Both the position numbers and the translations under genes were made by a program. The notes beneath the pieces were generated by a model. That model saw only the letters and a program-made list of their open reading frames with translations, was not told the origin of the DNA and made no database searches. DNA of 21,967 nucleotides from Pleurotus djamor (lineage: Eukaryota > Basidiomycota > Agaricomycetes > Agaricales > Pleurotaceae), in NCBI GenBank assembly GCA_029747585.1, contig JAPEVF010000750.1, positions 1-21,967 on the forward strand. Direction: 5' to 3'. The first letter of the stretch is position 1, and each line of letters starts with the position of its first letter. Below are positions 19,507 through 21,967 of this stretch, in pieces.

Positions 19507-20810
19507 TTAACCGTTCACGTCCTCTAGCTGCTCCGGCTCGTTGAAGACCTTCATCCCAGCCTTCAGGAGTTCAATACCCTTGACCACCCTTTGCATCTTA
19601 TTCCTACGCGCTTCAATATCCCATTCTTGCCGCCTCTTCAAAATCAGTCTCTCTTCGGCGACCAGAGCTCTCAAAGCACGTCGTTCCCTTTCCATCAATT
19701 CCCTCTCCTTCTCCAAGTAGGCTTTCACAGCGGTGCGCTCTCGCTCAATCCGGTCTTTTACTGCATCCTCAAACTGCTGGTGTATGGTATCTCCGTCGCG
19801 GAGAAGCTGTGCTCTGGCCTCTTCGGCGTCCTTAAGCTGCGCTTGACGCTCGGTTTCTTCTACCAACTTCAAAGTCAAGTCATCTTTCTCCCCCTGTAGC
19901 TTCCGTAGTTCCCTCTCTGATAGTGATAGCTTACGTTCGAGGTCATCGGCGCGTTCAATCTCCCGCGACAAGCGGTCCCTATTCTCTGCTCTCTCTTTCA
20001 AGATCAAAGTGTAGTGGTGTCGCATGACATTGGAAGACATTAAGTCGGTGGCTGTATCTCCAAAGGACTTCGTAGTGTTGGAAGCGGGTGTGTGATCGTT
20101 CGTCGGTAGCGGATCCTTTTCTGGAGGGTCGCCTTCGAATTTAGCAGCCTAATATGCAGACAAATTAATGGAAAGGGTTTTCATAGGGCCGGATGATGAA
20201 GACACTCGCTTTGAACGCTTTGAACGCTGCATTTATTTCATCCCTCTCAGCAAGATTAACACAAGTTATCCGTAGTTCGGAAATCTCGTCGGTCAGATGA
20301 GCAAGTAGCGTTTCTGTACCACGACTAGCCGATCCACCGGTGTATTCGTCTCAGGCTCTCCTTCCATGGCGGATGCATCGTTAGACCTCGACCGACTCTC
20401 CTCAGTTGAGAGTCGATTACAAATGACCTCTTGAAGCGCTTGTAGTCTTTGCGTTATCCCGCCCCACGAAGTCCTGGATGGCGGTATATCATCTTCTCGA
20501 CCTCGTCGAACGCTAGCCAGAAGGATCAGAGACGCTTGCCGTTCCAGCTCATTCAGCCGCGAGAGAAGACTGTCTCTTTCCTTCTTCACTGCTTCTTCTT
20601 CTTCAGTCGAAGGAATATGAGGCTCGTCACGATACTCTATGACCCAGAGATCATTTCGTGGTGAGATGATGGTTTACTAACTCACGAAGACGATCAGGGA
20701 CTGACTTTTGGGAGGGGGATCACCTTGCGTGGGTGAGAATGTGGATCAAATCGTGCCGACGCAGTCGACTTCTTTTTGTGGGTCCTTTCTTGGGCGCTAG
20801 GACTGCTCAT
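19507..20810 (-). CDS. Coiled-coil protein, paralog 3
   Basis: Four exons: complement of 20148-19507, 20324-20210, 20636-20387 and a first exon starting at ATG 20810 (MSSPSAQERTHKKKSTASAR). About 362 residues, almost all charged coiled coil: VKKERDSLLSRLNELERQAS, TETLLAHLTDEISELR, ERADDLERKLSLSERELRKL, then AYLEKERELMERERRAL. The last block matches paralog 2 (YLKKERALLEKERILL) in spacing and sequence, as does the preceding AEEAR. The C-terminal TFIIS-like domain of paralog 2 is absent; the end is EPEQLEDVNG. Intron 3 (20149-20209) is GC-AG with donor AAA|GCGAGT; intron 2 (20325-20386, donor GTCTAA) restores frame. Intron 1 is ambiguous: a GC donor at 20728 keeps frame, while the stronger GTGAGT donor at 20685 requires a one-base change in a run of five C. 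Function unknown; probably structural or nuclear. Confidence 0.68.
20149..20209 (-). other. GC-AG intron in coiled-coil paralog 3
   Basis: Frame AAFKAFK before and AAKFEGDPPEKD after are joined only by donor AAA|GCGAGT and acceptor TATTAG. The GT four bases later leads at once to a stop. The donor hexamer and its flank are identical to those of the SLT11 GC-AG intron. Confidence 0.72.
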
Positions 20811-21967
20811 GGTTGCGGGGAGTTGGAGGCAGTCGAAGTTGGTACTTGTCTTTTATATTGGCCGGGGAAACTGACTTTGGACTGAGCGCTGTTGAAGCAG
20901 AAAAANTACACTGTTTTTTCCTGAAGAACAAGGGAAGCATGACGATTGAGTCGATCAAAGAAACATAGGCCAGACGGTTAGTGTCTATTGGCAGAATTCG
21001 AACAAAGGGCGCTTTCAGGGCCTCAGGTGGCGAATATAGGGGAGACCAGACCGTGAGTGAGCAATGTCGATCTCAATGGTTTCTGAATATTTCTAGCGTG
21101 TAGAGCTACAAGACGGACTCAGCTTGAGAGTGTGTTTCGACGTTTCCAAGTCATCACGAAGTACTGAATGAGCGGATTAAAGGATTGGGGCCTTAGGGGG
21201 TGCAGGGGGAGCGTGGGGACAAATATCCCAATGTGGTGCGACGTAAACACATCGAAATTTCGAAAAAGGAAAGAAAAGACTTTGTTTCCTCTCCCATAGT
21301 CAGACGTCGCCTCGAACGGACATTTCCAAGTCCAGGCACCTCGGTATCTCGTCTCTAATGACCAAAACCCGCCAAGAAGCACCTGTGGCCTCAGGATGAA
21401 TCACCCTTTGTGCTTGCTCTGTGCTGGCCGGGCATTCTTTGTACATTGCACACTGAGGTACGTATTTTCGTCTCTTTCGTCCTTCTCTTGGCTTATCAGC
21501 TCCCCCAGGCGGATNATGGAGAGAGAATTGAGGAGAAACAATCATGTTGAAATCACAGGCAATGTATCCGGTCACATACCAAGTGTTTTGCTCGAGCAAT
21601 CCGAACTGGTACAGGAGCGCTGCTCTTCTCTTTTCGACGAGGTAAGTACGAAAGTTTTCTTTTACTTCGAATACGCCTCACGTTTATATGTCAGAATCGA
21701 TGAAAACCCAGCGAATATCACACCAAGGGCCAACCAAGGGCAGAGTTCGCGCTGTGACCCCCCTGTCAGCCGTGTCGTCGCTGCTCGGAATGTGGACGTC
21801 GTTGTTATGCGTTGTCGATGAAGAAAGCAAGCCCTTTTGACTGAGCCTGGTGATAGAGGGAGAGCAATGACGAGCTATCCCTGTCATATACGACTCGAAA
21901 CGCCCAACGCGAATTGCCCCCTTCCTACCACCCGATTTGCTCGTCTGTTGCTCTCTTGAGTCCCTCA
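20811..21967. other. Terminal stretch without a resolved gene
   Basis: About 1.16 kb at the right end with no gene I can model; two Ns (20906, 21515). On the plus strand 21396-21460 reads LCLLCAGRAFFVHCTLR before a GTACGT donor, and the intron to CCCCAG at 21508 leads into VLLEQSELVQERCSSLFDE before a GTAAGT donor at 21642. These are plausible exon pieces of a gene that continues, but the frame is lost after the next acceptor. A cysteine-rich frame at 21764-21844 may belong to it. Minus-strand frames (21300-21599, 21684-21887) show no motif. Confidence 0.3.
21187..21218 (+). other. G-quadruplex motif (four runs of at least 4 G)
   Basis: G-runs at 21187-21190, 21196-21200, 21205-21209 and 21215-21218 are separated by loops of 5, 4 and 5 bases. 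This meets the strict four-tetrad quadruplex rule. Confidence 0.6.

Noticed and set aside
20209..20228. Short tandem repeat TTTGAACGC
   Set aside because: It is the coding repeat for AFKAFK in a coiled coil, two units only; not a separate element.
20293..20400. Frameshift in the middle of coiled-coil paralog 3
   Set aside because: A 62-bp intron at 20325-20386 explains the frame change exactly.
1..21967. tRNA, rRNA, transposon ends or CRISPR arrays
   Set aside because: No B-box-type tRNA sequence, no transposase motifs, no terminal repeats and no spaced repeats were seen on reading both strands.

Overview
The window is nuclear DNA from a filamentous basidiomycete, most likely an Agaricomycete. 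It is split into small exons by more than 50 introns, most of them 44-90 bp. The reconstructed proteins resemble mushroom-forming fungi, and genes are packed with 99-231 bp between neighbours in the left half. There are seven isolated N bases, so single-base errors near homopolymers are possible. No rRNA, tRNA, transposon or CRISPR array was recognised. All gene models were spliced by hand from reading frame, GT/GC-AG signals and recalled family motifs; nothing was searched.

Left half (1-9.9 kb), conserved single-copy genes in alternating orientation: the 3' part of a RING/coiled-coil gene resembling the Zip3/RNF212 group (+); a single-pass membrane protein with a LEA-2-like extracytoplasmic domain (+); UBA3, the catalytic subunit of the NEDD8-activating enzyme (-); RCL1, an 18S rRNA-processing factor (+); a MET8-type siroheme synthase with an added C-terminal membrane helix (-); the spliceosomal factor SLT11/ECM2/RBM22 (+); and a YeeE/YedE-type sulfur-compound transporter whose 5' end cannot be resolved (-). 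UBA3/RCL1 and MET8/SLT11 are divergent pairs sharing promoter gaps of 124 and 105 bp. MET8 and the YeeE gene both concern sulfur assimilation and are separated by only one gene.

Right half (10.2-20.8 kb), accessory: three minus-strand genes encode related coiled-coil proteins that look like a local, fast-evolving paralog family. One is short or truncated (10.2-10.8 kb), one long with a C-terminal helical domain resembling the TFIIS N-terminal fold (11.3-13.8 kb), and one medium (19.5-20.8 kb). Between the second and third lie a gene-poor 1.7 kb stretch, an 11-exon cytochrome P450 (+) and an F-box-like/LRR-like protein gene (-). The last 1.1 kb holds no gene I can model, but carries a strong G-quadruplex motif and a cysteine-rich reading frame.

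Unusual points: three introns (in SLT11, the P450 and the third coiled-coil gene) keep frame only if spliced GC-AG, two of them with the same donor AAA|GCGAGT; a sulfur-related neighbourhood; and the coiled-coil paralog family.
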